This document shows positions 33,701 through 45,033 of a stretch of 64,000 nt of DNA, piece after piece. The notes under the pieces are model-generated. The model did not search any database, was not told where the DNA came from, and worked only from the letters and a program-made list of their open reading frames with translations. Position numbers and translations under genes: made by a program. Source of the stretch: Salinisphaera sp. Q1T1-3 (GTDB taxonomy: Bacteria > Pseudomonadota > Gammaproteobacteria > Nevskiales > Salinisphaeraceae); NCBI RefSeq assembly GCF_003602005.1, contig NZ_QZWD01000006.1, forward strand, positions 62,001 through 126,000, in the 5' to 3' direction. Within the stretch, counting starts at the first letter, position 1, and every line of letters begins with the position of its first letter.

Positions 33701-34746
33701 CGGGCATCGGCCGTCAGCGCGTGTGTTTCGGTATCGAAGGTGGCCCGGGCGGCCATGTCGGGCGGTGTCTGCAGGGCCCCGCCGATCTGGCCGAGGCGTG
33801 CGGTGATGTGCCGGAAGCCCGGATCGCTGTCGAGGTCGAATACGGCACGGAACGCCGGGATGAGCGGGGCCGCCTGATTGGCGTCGGCGCGCTGGACGGC
33901 CGCCGAGGCCAGGGTGAGTCGTGTATCGACCAGGCGCGCGCCGTCAAGCCGGCCGTCGAGCGACAGATCGGCCTTGCCGCCGGCCAGGCGTGCCGGATCG
34001 GACCGCCCGGTGCGGGCGACGGCGAGCGGGTCGAGCCCGGTCAGATGCGCCGAGAAGCGGCCGCCCGTGGGGGCGTCCAGGGCCCCTTTGAGTGATGCGT
34101 GTGCGCTGACCCGGCCGAGCCAGTCGGGCCCGTCGGCCGCGATCTGGGCCAGCAATTCGTTGCCGTCGCTGTTGGCCAGCGACAGATCGATGTGGTTCCA
34201 GGTGCCGTGGCCGCCCGGCAGGCCGGGCGCGTCGACGGCAATCCGGGCATCACGCACCGAGATGCGGGCCAGCGTCCGGCGCAGCGCGGCCAGACGCGCG
34301 GGCGTCAGGAATGTGTTGTCACCTTGCGGCCAGTCCGCCAGATGCAGCTGCCCATCGTCGCTTACGAGTCGGGCCGCCGGGTGCGAGACGATGAGGCCGT
34401 CGGGCAGGCGCTGGCCGGACAGCAGCGACGAGAGCGAGAACTCGAAGCCCAGTTTGTCGGCGGTCAGCGCGGGTTGCTGGCGGCCGTGATGCACGATGCG
34501 CACGTCGGACAGATACAGGATCGGCCCGTGCCACCCCCAGCCGAGGGACAGGCTGTCGACGTGGATGTCGGCATCGATCCGGGCACCGATGCGCTCGACC
34601 AGGGCGTTGCGATACTGGGGTGCGAAGTGATCGAGCAGGCGAACGCCGCCGACCAGCAGGCCCGCGGCCACGAGCACGCCGGCCACGATGATGACGACAG
34701 TGCGCTTGAACCAACCACGCCGCGGCCGGGGCCGCGTGTCGCTCAT
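30796..34746 (-). CDS. yhdP: YhdP family AsmA-like envelope protein
   Basis: A 1316-residue protein with one N-terminal transmembrane anchor (about 14-35, VVIIVAGVLVAAGLLVGGV) and a very long periplasmic beta-rich region. The N-terminal AsmA-like part is recognisable at DIHVDSLSLGWGW. The C-terminal conserved block includes LLHLNGNMHLALDDGSF, GRLLGLFNLYVLPRRL, LDLNFRDVVDKGLAFDKVRADF and ISYRLKGNWDDPKI. YhdP and its relatives form hydrophobic-groove bridges that carry phospholipids to the outer membrane. The size fits the family (about 1270). The rng-yhdP-tldD gene order is the conserved gammaproteobacterial one, with two enzyme genes inserted before tldD. A Lys/Asp/Ser-rich C-terminal tail follows the last family motif. 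Confidence 0.95.
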   Translation of the reverse strand: MSDTRPRPRRGWFKRTVVIIVAGVLVAAGLLVGGVRLLDHFAPQYRNALVERIGARIDADIHVDSLSLGWGWHGPILYLSDVRIVHHGRQQPALTADKLGFEFSLSSLLSGQRLPDGLIVSHPAARLVSDDGQLHLADWPQGDNTFLTPARLAALRRTLARISVRDARIAVDAPGLPGGHGTWNHIDLSLANSDGNELLAQIAADGPDWLGRVSAHASLKGALDAPTGGRFSAHLTGLDPLAVARTGRSDPARLAGGKADLSLDGRLDGARLVDTRLTLASAAVQRADANQAAPLIPAFRAVFDLDSDPGFRHITARLGQIGGALQTPPDMAARATFDTETHALTADARHLPSALVLRLARWRVPQLADTDIQGTLPKAELNWHPDTAPTLDVSFADLRVDDPALAFGPLDGRYRQSGGRHSLVFEDAGGTLSAKRYLNGQLAISGLSGGLDWQRRDDGTLAVHLDKLTLASREARVSANGTLALPGGDRAPVADIQATASAPNIARLLDRLPQAEDLPNPRLRDWLPKAITAGTLDKAEVTVRGPLDRFPFANARAGQGFHATLRGHDLDVDYKPGWPALKNARGTLQIDGATMDMSVPRATMIGVTIDKAHIHVPDVREPILSLTGSVAHAPADRLLAFLGASPLKDKFGTLVDAVKLSGPADLSVNLKLPLKSSLGDPAVHGTVTALGDTLTEAHLPGPLTAIRGPIRFSGDGLSAQAVSARLLGVPLTADLSPGTDNRQRIVAHARPTLPADQAALAHYVPAKWLVYGQGPIPLTVSFSLGGQGAISPITIDSDLQPTDVRLPAPLAKPAGQSAPLHVVVDPEKRAITADYDRNTHMTMALGDDGAPRRIAVQLGERGLTPPSTDGLWIGGHADQVDGIGWFNVVRHVLYGSSAEVAASNEGKASSPNADDDNGPGLSALSFLGGDLTIDRLNLDNRYVAQPHVRAQPMQSASGWRVDFEGPNSQGQITWTAEDGAPMRLAGNLKRIAIQTEDTPDDTASKTSGDTSSLIWPGLSPMNLPALAVYVQNFEVDGTNFGQTHVDAHLSDNGWHLDRFELADGALTGRMSADWQRDRGLTSAAAKAHLKGHGLSRLLRTFGYPSAVRAKNARVDADLSIEPNAAGLDLLHLNGNMHLALDDGSFPTVEPGAGRLLGLFNLYVLPRRLLDLNFRDVVDKGLAFDKVRADFLIRNGQAYSENATIKTPSSNIDIAGRIGLATRDYDERVRIQPKLGSGVTLASTVLGGPIVGAAVFAVQELLKKPIEHFSTISYRLKGNWDDPKIVDPQAETGPGEPNAGAKPDQADDSTSDKPDGS

Positions 34747-34871
34747 GCGGCGGGTCTCGCGGCGAGTGGTGGGTTGTCCGATACCGTGGGGCCGTGCATG
34801 CAGAACTCGACAGACGATCGGCGGAGCGCGACGGGCGCGATCATGCGGCGACGCGAGTACGGCCTTTCAGC

Positions 34872-36383
34872 TTACATGACCACGACATCGAATTGTTCGG
34901 GGCCATAGAGGCTCTCGGCCTGGAGCCGGATCCGGCACCCCAGATCGCCGCCGAGCTGGGACAGGGCCTCGGCCTGATTGTCGAGCAGCTCGTCTACGAC
35001 ATCGGGAGCGGCCAGCACGAGCAGTTCGGTCGGTGAATCGAGCCCGCTGCGCTGGCGCATGCGCCGGCCGATCTCGCGAAACAGTTCGAAGACCACGGTG
35101 GCCGGGGTCTTGACGTAACCCCGGCCGCTACAGGTCTCGCAGGGGGCGCACAGCATGTGCTCGAGCGACTCGCGGGTGCGCTTGCGCGTGACTTCGACCA
35201 GCCCGAGCGCAGAGACGTGGCCGACCGTGGTCTTGGCCGGATCCGCGGCCAGTGCCCCGGCCAGCTGTGTCAGCACCTGCTGCTTGTGGCCGGCATCGAC
35301 CATGTCGATGAAGTCGATCACGATGATGCCGCCGAGATTGCGCAGGCGCAGCTGTCGGGCGATCGTCTGGGCCGCTTCGAGATTGGTGCGCAGCACGGTC
35401 TGTTCCAGACTGCGCGTGCCCACGAACCCGCCGGTGTTCACGTCGACGGTGATCATCGCCTCGGTCTGCTCGATGATCAGAAAGCCGCCCGATTTCAGTG
35501 GCACCTTCGGCTGAAGGGCGCGTTCGATCGCCTCCTCGATGCCGTACTGGGCGAACAGCGGCGTGGCTTCATCGTGCAGCTGGACCCGGTCGGCGAATTC
35601 CGGTGCGAAGCGTCGGGCGAAGGTCTGCATGTCGGCCCAGGCGCGTGCGTCGTCGATCAGGACCACGCTCACCTCGGGCGTGAGCAGATCCCGCAGCATG
35701 CGGATCGGAAGCGGCAGGTTGCCGTAGACCAGCGTCTCCACCGGGACTTGCTTGGCCTGTTCGGTGATATCGGACCAGATCGTGGCCAGAAACCGCATGT
35801 CGGCGGCCAATGCGGCGATATTGCAGTCGTCGGCGACCGTTCGCACGATGAAGCCGCCGGTCAGCCCCAGATGTTCGCGCAGTGTCACCACGCCGTCGTG
35901 CAGACGGGCACGCTCGGTATCGGACTCGATCCGGGCCGAAACGCCGATGCGCGGCGTATAGGGCATATAAACCAGAAACCGCGAGGGAATCGCCAGATCC
36001 GTGGTCAGTCGGGCGCCCTTGCTGCCCATGGCATCGCGCGTGACCTGCACGAGCAGTCGCTGACCGGCGGCGAGCTGGTTCTCGATGCGTGGCGTCGGGG
36101 TGTCGGCCGACAGATGCGTGGGGCGCACGATGTCGGACAGCTGCAGGAATGCGGCCCGCTCCAGCCCGATGTCGATGAAGGCAGCCTGCATGCCGGCCAG
36201 CACCCGCTGGACGACGCCCAGATAGATGTTGCCGACCGTGCTCGCGGTCGCATCGCGCTGCACGTGAATATCCTGGAGCACGCCGTTCTCGATCTGGGCG
36301 GCGCGCGTCTCGCCGTGGCCGGCGTTGACCAGAATCTCGATGCGCGGCGTGCCGGGATCGTCAACGGGGGCAGCGCTACTCAC
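34872..36383 (-). CDS. rng: Ribonuclease G
   Basis: A 503-residue RNase G, the endoribonuclease for 16S rRNA 5'-end maturation and mRNA decay. The S1 domain begins at IEILVNAGHGETRAAQIENG and contains VGNIYLGVVQRVLAGMQAAF. The catalytic Asp residues lie in TVDVNTGGFVG and IIVIDFIDM. The zinc-link Cys pair is CETC, just before SGRGYVKT. The open frame extends to a TTG at 36425, but the GTG at 36383 has AAGGA 10 nt upstream and gives a length near that of E. coli (489). The upstream maf gene, common in this position, is absent; 470 bp without a recognisable gene separate rng from rlmH. Confidence 0.95.
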   Translation of the reverse strand: MSSAAPVDDPGTPRIEILVNAGHGETRAAQIENGVLQDIHVQRDATASTVGNIYLGVVQRVLAGMQAAFIDIGLERAAFLQLSDIVRPTHLSADTPTPRIENQLAAGQRLLVQVTRDAMGSKGARLTTDLAIPSRFLVYMPYTPRIGVSARIESDTERARLHDGVVTLREHLGLTGGFIVRTVADDCNIAALAADMRFLATIWSDITEQAKQVPVETLVYGNLPLPIRMLRDLLTPEVSVVLIDDARAWADMQTFARRFAPEFADRVQLHDEATPLFAQYGIEEAIERALQPKVPLKSGGFLIIEQTEAMITVDVNTGGFVGTRSLEQTVLRTNLEAAQTIARQLRLRNLGGIIVIDFIDMVDAGHKQQVLTQLAGALAADPAKTTVGHVSALGLVEVTRKRTRESLEHMLCAPCETCSGRGYVKTPATVVFELFREIGRRMRQRSGLDSPTELLVLAAPDVVDELLDNQAEALSQLGGDLGCRIRLQAESLYGPEQFDVVVM

Positions 36384-36425
36384 AGGCGCCAAGTCCTTGT
36401 GCACTCGGCCGAAAACAGCGGGCAA

Positions 36426-36895
36426 TAATCATGAGCCAATTGTTGTCGAGGCACGCGCCGGTTCGCAACTCAACAAACATCGTAGGGCGTCTCGTCAGCA
36501 GATCGGCAGTTGTCCCAGCGGCCCAGGCGGCGGCCGGAGAGGCCGTCGCGAATGCGGCGTGGCATGCGCCACGTGCGCGGGCGACAACGGCGGATGGCTG
36601 CCGCTGGGCCGCGGGCGCATCGGGTTATCCCGCCGGCGACGCCATGCCGCGTGGCGGTCGGCGCCTTGCCTGGCCTCATCGGTGAGGCAATACGGCTGTC
36701 TATTGCGCGACGACAGGCCCGAGCCATTATCGAGGTTTCGCCCGAGCGCTGTGTTGCCGGCCCTGTCTCGTGTTCGGCCCACCGCGAGCCATCGCATCGC
36801 GATCCGGCCACGTCCAAGGCGCCCGATGCCGCCGAGGTCCATCGTCGATGGCTGGCGCGCCGGGCGCGTGCGAGACCGCAACGGGTATCACCGCA
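36426..36895. other. 470-bp gap without recognisable gene
   Basis: No frame on either strand shows a domain I recognise, and all open frames here have Arg-rich shadow-like composition. In related bacteria maf often lies between rlmH and rng; no Maf motif (SxSPRR, GADT, GxYxIQG) can be found. I see no terminator. Confidence 0.5.
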
Positions 36896-37363
36896 TCAGG
36901 CGCGATGATAAGGGTGACCGATCAGGATGCTGTGGGCGCGGAAGAGTTGTTCGGCCAGGATCACGCGGACCAGCGGATGGGGCAGCGTCAGAGCGGACAG
37001 TGCGCGTCGTGTGTGCGCGGCTGCCAGCGATGCCGGGCCCAGCCCGTCCGGGCCACCGACCAGAAGACAGCGATCGCGACCGTCGCCGAGCCAGCCGCGC
37101 AGATCCTCGGCCAGGGTTTTTGTCTGCCAGGGCTTGCCGTCGACGGCAAGCGCGATCACATGGTCGTCGCGTCCGATGGCCTTGAGCATGCGCTCGTCCT
37201 CGGCCGCGATCGCACGAGCCGTATCGCCGCTCTTGCGATCACCGGGCGCGATCTCGACCAGCTCCAGCCGACATTCGCGTGGCAGGCGCTGGGCATAATC
37301 GTCGTAGGCCGTGGTCACCCACTTGGGCATGCGACGGCCGACGGCGATCAGGCGGATACGCAC
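36896..37363 (-). CDS. rlmH: 23S rRNA (pseudouridine1915-N3)-methyltransferase
   Basis: A 155-residue SPOUT methyltransferase that methylates pseudouridine 1915 in helix 69 of 23S rRNA. It starts MRIRLIAVGRRMPKWV, has the knot loop LLVGGPDGLGP, and ends EQLFRAHSILIGHPYHR, the RlmH C-terminal signature. The length matches the family (155). It follows rsfS after 12 bp in the widely conserved nadD-rsfS-rlmH order, which links NAD synthesis with ribosome assembly and silencing genes. Confidence 0.97.
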   Translation of the reverse strand: MRIRLIAVGRRMPKWVTTAYDDYAQRLPRECRLELVEIAPGDRKSGDTARAIAAEDERMLKAIGRDDHVIALAVDGKPWQTKTLAEDLRGWLGDGRDRCLLVGGPDGLGPASLAAAHTRRALSALTLPHPLVRVILAEQLFRAHSILIGHPYHRA

Positions 37364-37375
37364 GTCGTGCGTCGT

Positions 37376-37780
37376 TCAGGAGCGGGCGCTGTCGTTCTCG
37401 GGCGCCGCCAGGTCGACGTCCCAGAGTTTCTCGATCTGGTAATAGGCACGGGCGACCGGCTGCATGATGTGTACCAGCACCCCGTTGAGGTCGATGAGCA
37501 CCCATTCGGCCTGTTCCATGCCTTCGACCCGCGGGGCCAGGCCCTCGGCCTTGGCATTGACGACCAGCGTCTCGCCGAGCCGTTTGACGTGCCGGTTGGA
37601 GCGCCCGGTGCAGATCACCATCCAGTCGGCGATCGTGGTCAGGCCGGACACATCCAGCACCTTGACGGACTCGCCCTTGAGCTCATCGACGGCGGCTACG
37701 GCCATGCGCAGCAACGGCTGATCGTCGGGAATGCTTGCCAGCAGCGACGCGTCGGTGTGTTGTTCGTCGGCAGTCATCAT
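37376..37780 (-). CDS. rsfS: Ribosome silencing factor RsfS
   Basis: A 134-residue RsfS/Iojap protein, which binds uL14 on the large subunit and blocks subunit joining when nutrients are scarce. Family motifs are VDELKGESVKVLDVSGLTTI, DWMVICTGRSNRHVK and DLNGVLVHIMQPVARAYYQI, then EKLWDVDL. The C-terminus carries a short acidic extension. The start codon overlaps the nadD stop by 4 nt, so translation is probably coupled. Confidence 0.96.
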   Translation of the reverse strand: MMTADEQHTDASLLASIPDDQPLLRMAVAAVDELKGESVKVLDVSGLTTIADWMVICTGRSNRHVKRLGETLVVNAKAEGLAPRVEGMEQAEWVLIDLNGVLVHIMQPVARAYYQIEKLWDVDLAAPENDSARS

Positions 37781-38469
37781 TCGGCGGATTGCGCAGGCGC
37801 GCGGTAGATATCGGTATCCATAATGTCTTCGAGGATCACCTCGGGCAAGAGATAGCGGGGGCTGGCGCCGGTCGCGATCAGCGCGCGGATACGGCTGGCC
37901 GAGATCGCCAGTGGCGGCGGGGCGTAGCTGTAGATCGCCCCGGCAAGATGTTCGTGCAGTGCGCGGATATCATCGACGCCGCGTTCGGCAAGCAGCTCGC
38001 GGGCTTCCGGTGCCAGTTCGGCATGCAGCCCCGGTCGCTCGATGAGCACGATATGCGCGTGTTCGAAAAGCGCCTCCCAGCGATGCCAGGACGGCAGCTT
38101 GGCGAACACGTCGCGCCCCATGATCAGACACAGCGGCCGATCCGGAAAATCGGTGCGCAGCGAGGCCAGGGTATCCACGGTGTAGGAATGGCCACGGCGC
38201 AGCAGTTCGCGATCGTCGAGCGCGAGCAGCGGTTCATCGGCGGTCGCGACCCGAATCCACTTGGCCCGCTGGCCGGGTGTGGCACCGGGTTGTTCGCGAT
38301 GCGGCGGCCGGCCGTTGGGAATCAGGCGCACCTGGGCGAGCTTGAGCTCGGTGGCCAGTTCCATGGCCAGCCGCAGGTGGCCGTTGTGTACCGGGTCGAA
38401 CGTGCCGCCCAGAATACCAATGGGCGCGCCGGGGGCGCCGGTCGGAGCTTGTTTAGCGGACATGGCCAT
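37777..38469 (-). CDS. nadD: Nicotinate-nucleotide adenylyltransferase
   Basis: A NadD of about 230 residues that forms nicotinate adenine dinucleotide from the mononucleotide and ATP. The nucleotidyltransferase motif is [33 protein letters not shown] and the C-terminal [12 protein letters not shown] (IS-x-x-x-IR type) complete the site. Three in-frame starts are possible (TTG 38481, ATG 38469, ATG 38463), none with a clear ribosome-binding site. All overlap the proA stop, so translation probably depends on coupling. A short Gly/Ala/Pro stretch precedes the core. Confidence 0.95.
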   Translation of the reverse strand: MAMSAKQAPTGAPGAPIGILGGTFDPVHNGHLRLAMELATELKLAQVRLIPNGRPPHREQPGATPGQRAKWIRVATADEPLLALDDRELLRRGHSYTVDTLASLRTDFPDRPLCLIMGRDVFAKLPSWHRWEALFEHAHIVLIERPGLHAELAPEARELLAERGVDDIRALHEHLAGAIYSYAPPPLAISASRIRALIATGASPRYLLPEVILEDIMDTDIYRAPAQSAE

Positions 38470-39748
38470 CGCCGAAGACAACGTATTTCTGGGAAGTCAG
38501 CCCTTCCAGGCCGACCGGGCCGCGCGCATGCAGCTTGTCGGTGGAGATGCCGATCTCGGCGCCGAGGCCGTATTCGAAGCCGTCGGCGAAGCGGGTCGAG
38601 GCATTGACCATGACCGAGGCCGAATCCACGGCGCGGATGAACGCGCGGGCTCGGGTGACGTTTTCCGTGACGATCGCATCAGTATGGTGCGAGCCCCAGG
38701 TTTCGATATGGTCGATGGCGGCGTCCATGTCGGCAACGATGCGCACGGCCAGGGTAGGGGCGAGATATTCCGCTGCCCAGTCTTCATCCCCGGCCGGGGC
38801 GATCTCCGGGCCCAGCAGCTTGCGGGTGGCCGCACAGCCGCGCAGCGTCACACCGGCCTGCATCAGGTCCGCGGCCAGCGGCACCAGCACGCGTTCGGCC
38901 GCGGCTTCGGCCACGAGCAGCGTTTCCATCGTGTTGCAGGTGCCGTAGCGCTGGGTCTTGGCGTTGACCGCGATGGCCACGGCCTTGTCGCGATCGGCAT
39001 CGTCGTCGACGTAGACATGACAGACGCCGTCCAGATGCTTGATGACCGGCATGCGCGCATTCTCGGCCACGAACTCGATCAGCGACTTGCCGCCACGCGG
39101 GACGATCACGTCGATGTATTCGGGCATGGCGAGCATGGCGGCCACGGCTGCGCGATCGCTGGTCTCGACGATCTGGACCGCATCGCCCGGCAGGCCGGCG
39201 TCGGTCAGTCCGCGCGCCACCGCGGCCGCGATCGCCTGATTGGAATGCAGCGATTCCGAGCCGCCGCGCAGGATCGCGGCGTTGCCGGACTTCAGGCAGA
39301 GTGCGGCAGCATCGGCGGTCACGTTCGGGCGCGATTCGTAGATGATGCCGATTACCCCGAGCGGCACGCGCATGCGGCCGACCTGGATGCCCGAGGGACG
39401 GAAGTTCAGATCGGTGAGGCTGCCGATCGGATCCGGCAGCGCGGCTACCTGACGCAGACCCTCAGCCATGCGTTCGATACGCGCCGCACTCAGTTCCAGA
39501 CGCTCGATCGCGGCCGCATCCAGACGGGCGCGCGCTTCTTTCACGTCCCGGGCGTTGGCGGCGAGGATCGTGTCGCTGCGCTGGATGAGCGCCTCGGCGA
39601 TGGCGAACAGGGCAGCGTTCTTCTCGCCCGGTTCGGCCGCGGCCATGCGTCGGGCGGCACGTCGCGCGCGCACGCCCATATCCTGCATCCGGTGGTCTGT
39701 CCGTTCCGCGTCGCTGCCGCGGGGTGTTTCGCGAAGGTTCGCGCTCAT
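38453..39748 (-). CDS. proA: Gamma-glutamyl phosphate reductase
   Basis: A 431-residue ProA, the NADPH-dependent enzyme that makes glutamate-5-semialdehyde for proline (and osmoprotection). Family segments are [45 protein letters not shown] and the catalytic Cys in [12 protein letters not shown]. It is followed by [20 protein letters not shown] and the C-terminal [12 protein letters not shown]. It overlaps holA by 4 nt upstream and nadD downstream, so it is embedded in the housekeeping row. The proB partner is not in the window. Confidence 0.97.
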   Translation of the reverse strand: MSANLRETPRGSDAERTDHRMQDMGVRARRAARRMAAAEPGEKNAALFAIAEALIQRSDTILAANARDVKEARARLDAAAIERLELSAARIERMAEGLRQVAALPDPIGSLTDLNFRPSGIQVGRMRVPLGVIGIIYESRPNVTADAAALCLKSGNAAILRGGSESLHSNQAIAAAVARGLTDAGLPGDAVQIVETSDRAAVAAMLAMPEYIDVIVPRGGKSLIEFVAENARMPVIKHLDGVCHVYVDDDADRDKAVAIAVNAKTQRYGTCNTMETLLVAEAAAERVLVPLAADLMQAGVTLRGCAATRKLLGPEIAPAGDEDWAAEYLAPTLAVRIVADMDAAIDHIETWGSHHTDAIVTENVTRARAFIRAVDSASVMVNASTRFADGFEYGLGAEIGISTDKLHARGPVGLEGLTSQKYVVFGDGHVR

Positions 39749-40803
39749 GGCGATGATCTGTCAGTCAATGGATCGGCGGAAGTCGCTGCCGTGGGCTGTT
39801 TGCCCGACAGCGCAATGGTCAATGTTAACAGTTCGTCCCAGGCCCGGCCCGATGCGGCGCCCTTGTTGATCGCATCCAGCCGCGCGGCCTGGACCAGCAG
39901 GCGCGCCAGATGGGCCGGATCGGCCTGGCGCGCCACGCGCGTGAGCTGACGTTTCTTGGGCGCCGGCAGAAAGATCTTGCCGAAGAACGCATCCAGCCGG
40001 TTGGCCCGCGCAGCCAGCGCGGCCTGGTAGAGCGTGCGCAGGTCGTTGACCAGGGCCCAGGTGATCGGCACCGCATCCACGCCTTCGGCCCGCAGGCGCG
40101 ACAGACTCTTGAGCGCACCGGCCGTGTCACCGTCCAGGGCCTTGGCCGGCAGGTCGAAGATATCGAAACGGGCATGGTCGGCCGCGGCCTCGGCCGCCGC
40201 GGCCCGATCGACGGTCGTGTCCGGATACAGCAGGGCCAGACGATCAATCTCCTGGGCGGCGGCCAGCAGGTTGCCTTCGTTCTGTGTGGCGAGTAGCTGA
40301 ATAGCGTCGTCCTGCAGGCGCAGGTCGCGCGTCTTGGCACGCGCACCGATCCAGGCGGCCATGCGCGAGGCCGGCATCGGCCAGGCGAAGCTGACCACGC
40401 CCGCCTTGGCGACGGCCTTGTACCACGCACTCTTGCGCGCCGAGGCCGCCAGCCCCGGGGCGACGATCAGCAGCAGCGTGTCGGGCGTATCGCGGGCCAC
40501 GAAATCGCTGATCGCGGCGCTGCCAGCCTTGCCGCCCGGGCCCTTGTCGGGCAGATGCAGCTCGACGATGCGGCGTTCGGCGAACAACGACTGGGTCGCG
40601 CCGGCCTCGGCCAGCTGGGACCAGTCGAAGCCGGGTTCGGCGTGCAGGATGTCGCGCTCGTCGAAACCCTCGTCGCGGGCACGTCGCCGGATTGCATCCG
40701 CGGCCTCGACGACGTGCAGTGGCTCTGCGCCAGCCACCAGATAACAGCGCGCCAGCGGGTGACGTGCGAACTCGCGCTCGAAGTCGTCGGCGCGAATGTC
40801 CAT
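39745..40803 (-). CDS. holA: DNA polymerase III subunit delta
   Basis: A 352-residue HolA, the clamp-loader subunit that opens the beta clamp. The N-terminus [20 protein letters not shown] and [16 protein letters not shown] match the family, as do [20 protein letters not shown] and [21 protein letters not shown] hydrophilic Ser/Thr tail follows the last helix. The usual upstream partners leuS and lptE are missing: speD lies immediately upstream, and holA starts at the last base of the speD stop (TGATG). It overlaps proA by 4 nt. Confidence 0.95.
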   Translation of the reverse strand: MDIRADDFEREFARHPLARCYLVAGAEPLHVVEAADAIRRRARDEGFDERDILHAEPGFDWSQLAEAGATQSLFAERRIVELHLPDKGPGGKAGSAAISDFVARDTPDTLLLIVAPGLAASARKSAWYKAVAKAGVVSFAWPMPASRMAAWIGARAKTRDLRLQDDAIQLLATQNEGNLLAAAQEIDRLALLYPDTTVDRAAAAEAAADHARFDIFDLPAKALDGDTAGALKSLSRLRAEGVDAVPITWALVNDLRTLYQAALAARANRLDAFFGKIFLPAPKKRQLTRVARQADPAHLARLLVQAARLDAINKGAASGRAWDELLTLTIALSGKQPTAATSADPLTDRSSP

Positions 40804-41564
40804 CAGTCGAAGTTGCGTCCGTAGAAGATATCGGTGATCTCGCCGGCGATCCGGGCCGTGAGCCGTTCGGCTTCGGCATCGGTCAGATCGGCGGCGTTCT
40901 CGGCGAACAGATATTCATCGAGATCGAACTCGGTCAGGCGCATCTTCGTGTGGAAGATACGCTCCGAGAGGACGTTCACATCCACCATCTGATAACGATC
41001 GCGAATGTCGGCCGGGATGTAATCCTGGATCGAGGCGATCTTGTGATCGATGAAATGCTTGTTGCCGTCCACGTCGCGCGTGAAGCCACGCACGCGATAA
41101 TCCAGCGTCACGACATCGGATTCGAAGCTGCGGATCAGATGATCGAGTGCCTTGAGCGGCGAGATCAGCCCGCAGGTCGAGACATCGATATCGGCACGGA
41201 ACGTGGAGATGCCGTCGTCCGGATGAAATTCAGGATAGGTGTGCACCGTGATGTGGCTCTTGTCGAGATGGCCCACCACGGCATCCGGCAACGGGGTTTC
41301 GTAGGCCGATTCCTCGGCGATCAGAATGGTGACCGAGGCACCTTCCGGCTCGTAGTCCTGACGGGCCACGTTGAGGATCTGGGCACCGATGATGTCGGAG
41401 ACCTCGGTCAGAATCTGCGTCAGCCGATCGGCGTTGAAGACCTCGTCGAGATACGAGATATAGGCCCGGCGCTGCTCATGCGTACGGGCATAGCAGATGT
41501 CGTAGATATTGAACGACAGCGATTTCGTCAGGTTGTTGAACCCGTGCAGCCGAAGCTTGTCCAT
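40803..41564 (-). CDS. speD: S-adenosylmethionine decarboxylase proenzyme
   Basis: A 253-residue SpeD of the enterobacterial type. It self-cleaves to create a pyruvoyl group and supplies aminopropyl donor for spermidine. The N-terminus [20 protein letters not shown] and the cleavage site in [19 protein letters not shown] are clear, with Ser103 as the pyruvoyl precursor. [20 protein letters not shown] contains the catalytic Cys. The length is close to that of E. coli (264). Unlike in E. coli, speE is not adjacent; the gene heads the row holA-proA-nadD and is coupled to holA by a 1-nt stop/start overlap. Confidence 0.97.
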   Translation of the reverse strand: MDKLRLHGFNNLTKSLSFNIYDICYARTHEQRRAYISYLDEVFNADRLTQILTEVSDIIGAQILNVARQDYEPEGASVTILIAEESAYETPLPDAVVGHLDKSHITVHTYPEFHPDDGISTFRADIDVSTCGLISPLKALDHLIRSFESDVVTLDYRVRGFTRDVDGNKHFIDHKIASIQDYIPADIRDRYQMVDVNVLSERIFHTKMRLTEFDLDEYLFAENAADLTDAEAERLTARIAGEITDIFYGRNFD

Positions 41565-41624
41565 GGCGAAATCCGCAGGTGGCGAGGTAGCGAGTCCGCA
41601 AGTATCCGCGAGAACCGCGGGCGG

Positions 41625-42044
41625 TCAAGCCGCGGCTTCGATCGCGTAGCTGTGCGTCATGTTGACCGCGGCTGAAAGCATGATCGAGGCCGAGCAGTAT
41701 TTCTCTGCCGAGAGCTGCACGGCACGGGCGACGTGCTTCTCGTTCAGATCGCGGCCTGTGACGATGAAATGCACGTGGATGTCGGTGAAGACTCTGGGCT
41801 CGGTTTCGGCTCGCGTGCCGTCGACCTCGATCCGGCAGTCCGTGACCTGCTGGCGCGATTTTTTCAGGATATGCATCACATCCATGGCACTGCAGCCGCC
41901 GACCGACAAGAGCATCATCTCCATGGGCCGGAAGCCGGCGTTCTCGCCGCCCAGATCGGGGGGGCCGTCGATGGTCACGCGATGGCCGGAATCGGCCGCA
42001 CCGGCAAAACTGAGCCCGTCGTTCCAGTCGAGTGTCGCTTTCAT
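41625..42044 (-). CDS. OsmC/YhfA family protein
   Basis: A 139-residue OsmC-like protein. The two reactive Cys positions are present, in LSVGGCSAMDVMHIL and EKYCSASIMLSAAV, and GENAGFRPMEMMLL contains the conserved Pro-x-Glu segment. OsmC/Ohr proteins reduce organic hydroperoxides. The YhfA subgroup, which this resembles in length and in the PMEM motif, is less well characterised. It lies 60 bp upstream of speD on the same strand and could be cotranscribed. Cytoplasmic. Confidence 0.92.
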   Translation of the reverse strand: MKATLDWNDGLSFAGAADSGHRVTIDGPPDLGGENAGFRPMEMMLLSVGGCSAMDVMHILKKSRQQVTDCRIEVDGTRAETEPRVFTDIHVHFIVTGRDLNEKHVARAVQLSAEKYCSASIMLSAAVNMTHSYAIEAAA

Positions 42045-42160
42045 GCCGAGATGGGGTTGTGAAATCCGATCAGCCTACCTTGGGGGCGATATTGCGGTAA
42101 AAAAAGCGAGGCGCGGGGCGCGGGCATCAGCGGGCCTGAGCGACGACCCGTCATGCCAAT

Positions 42161-42191
42161 AAAAAAGGCGCGATCCGCTGGATCGCGCCTT
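42161..42191 (-). terminator. Intrinsic terminator of the Asp-rich lipoprotein gene
   Basis: On the minus strand a 12-bp stem (AAGGCGCGATCC with its complement, 42180-42191 and 42165-42176) with a 3-nt loop ends in a run of T residues (six A on the plus strand, 42161-42166). It is 35 bp after the lipoprotein stop codon. Confidence 0.88.
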
Positions 42192-42225
42192 GAAGGCTGC
42201 CCGGCATGACGCCGGGCGAGCCGCC

Positions 42226-44733
<2,508 letters not shown>

Positions 44734-45033
44734 CGCGGATTCTCCCCCGTTTATCGCCGTCCGGATGACGGCGTGTTTATCGGAGAATCGACGGTCGCGA
44801 GCGTGTCATTCGGTTGTCAAATATAGTTATCACGCGTATTCAAGCGTTAATAAATATTAACAGCTTTGTTTTTTGGAAATTCTTGTTTTTCAGCTTTTTG
44901 GATTTCTGGCATCGGTCCCAGAAAGACCAAGGTCTATTGCGTGCAATTTTTTCGACACGAAACTATTGCGCTATCGCGCGACCCGCCTGTGAGCGAACTG
45001 CGGCAGGAAATGCCGGGCTGGTCGATCGGGCCT
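44734..45033. promoter_or_regulatory. AT-rich intergenic region upstream of the lipoprotein
   Basis: No gene fits here. The part from about 44810 to 44960 is far more AT-rich than the surrounding DNA. It holds a perfect inverted repeat GTTAATA-AA-TATTAAC (44846-44861) and T-runs near 44870-44900. It probably contains the lipoprotein promoter and an operator or silencer-binding site. Confidence 0.5.
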
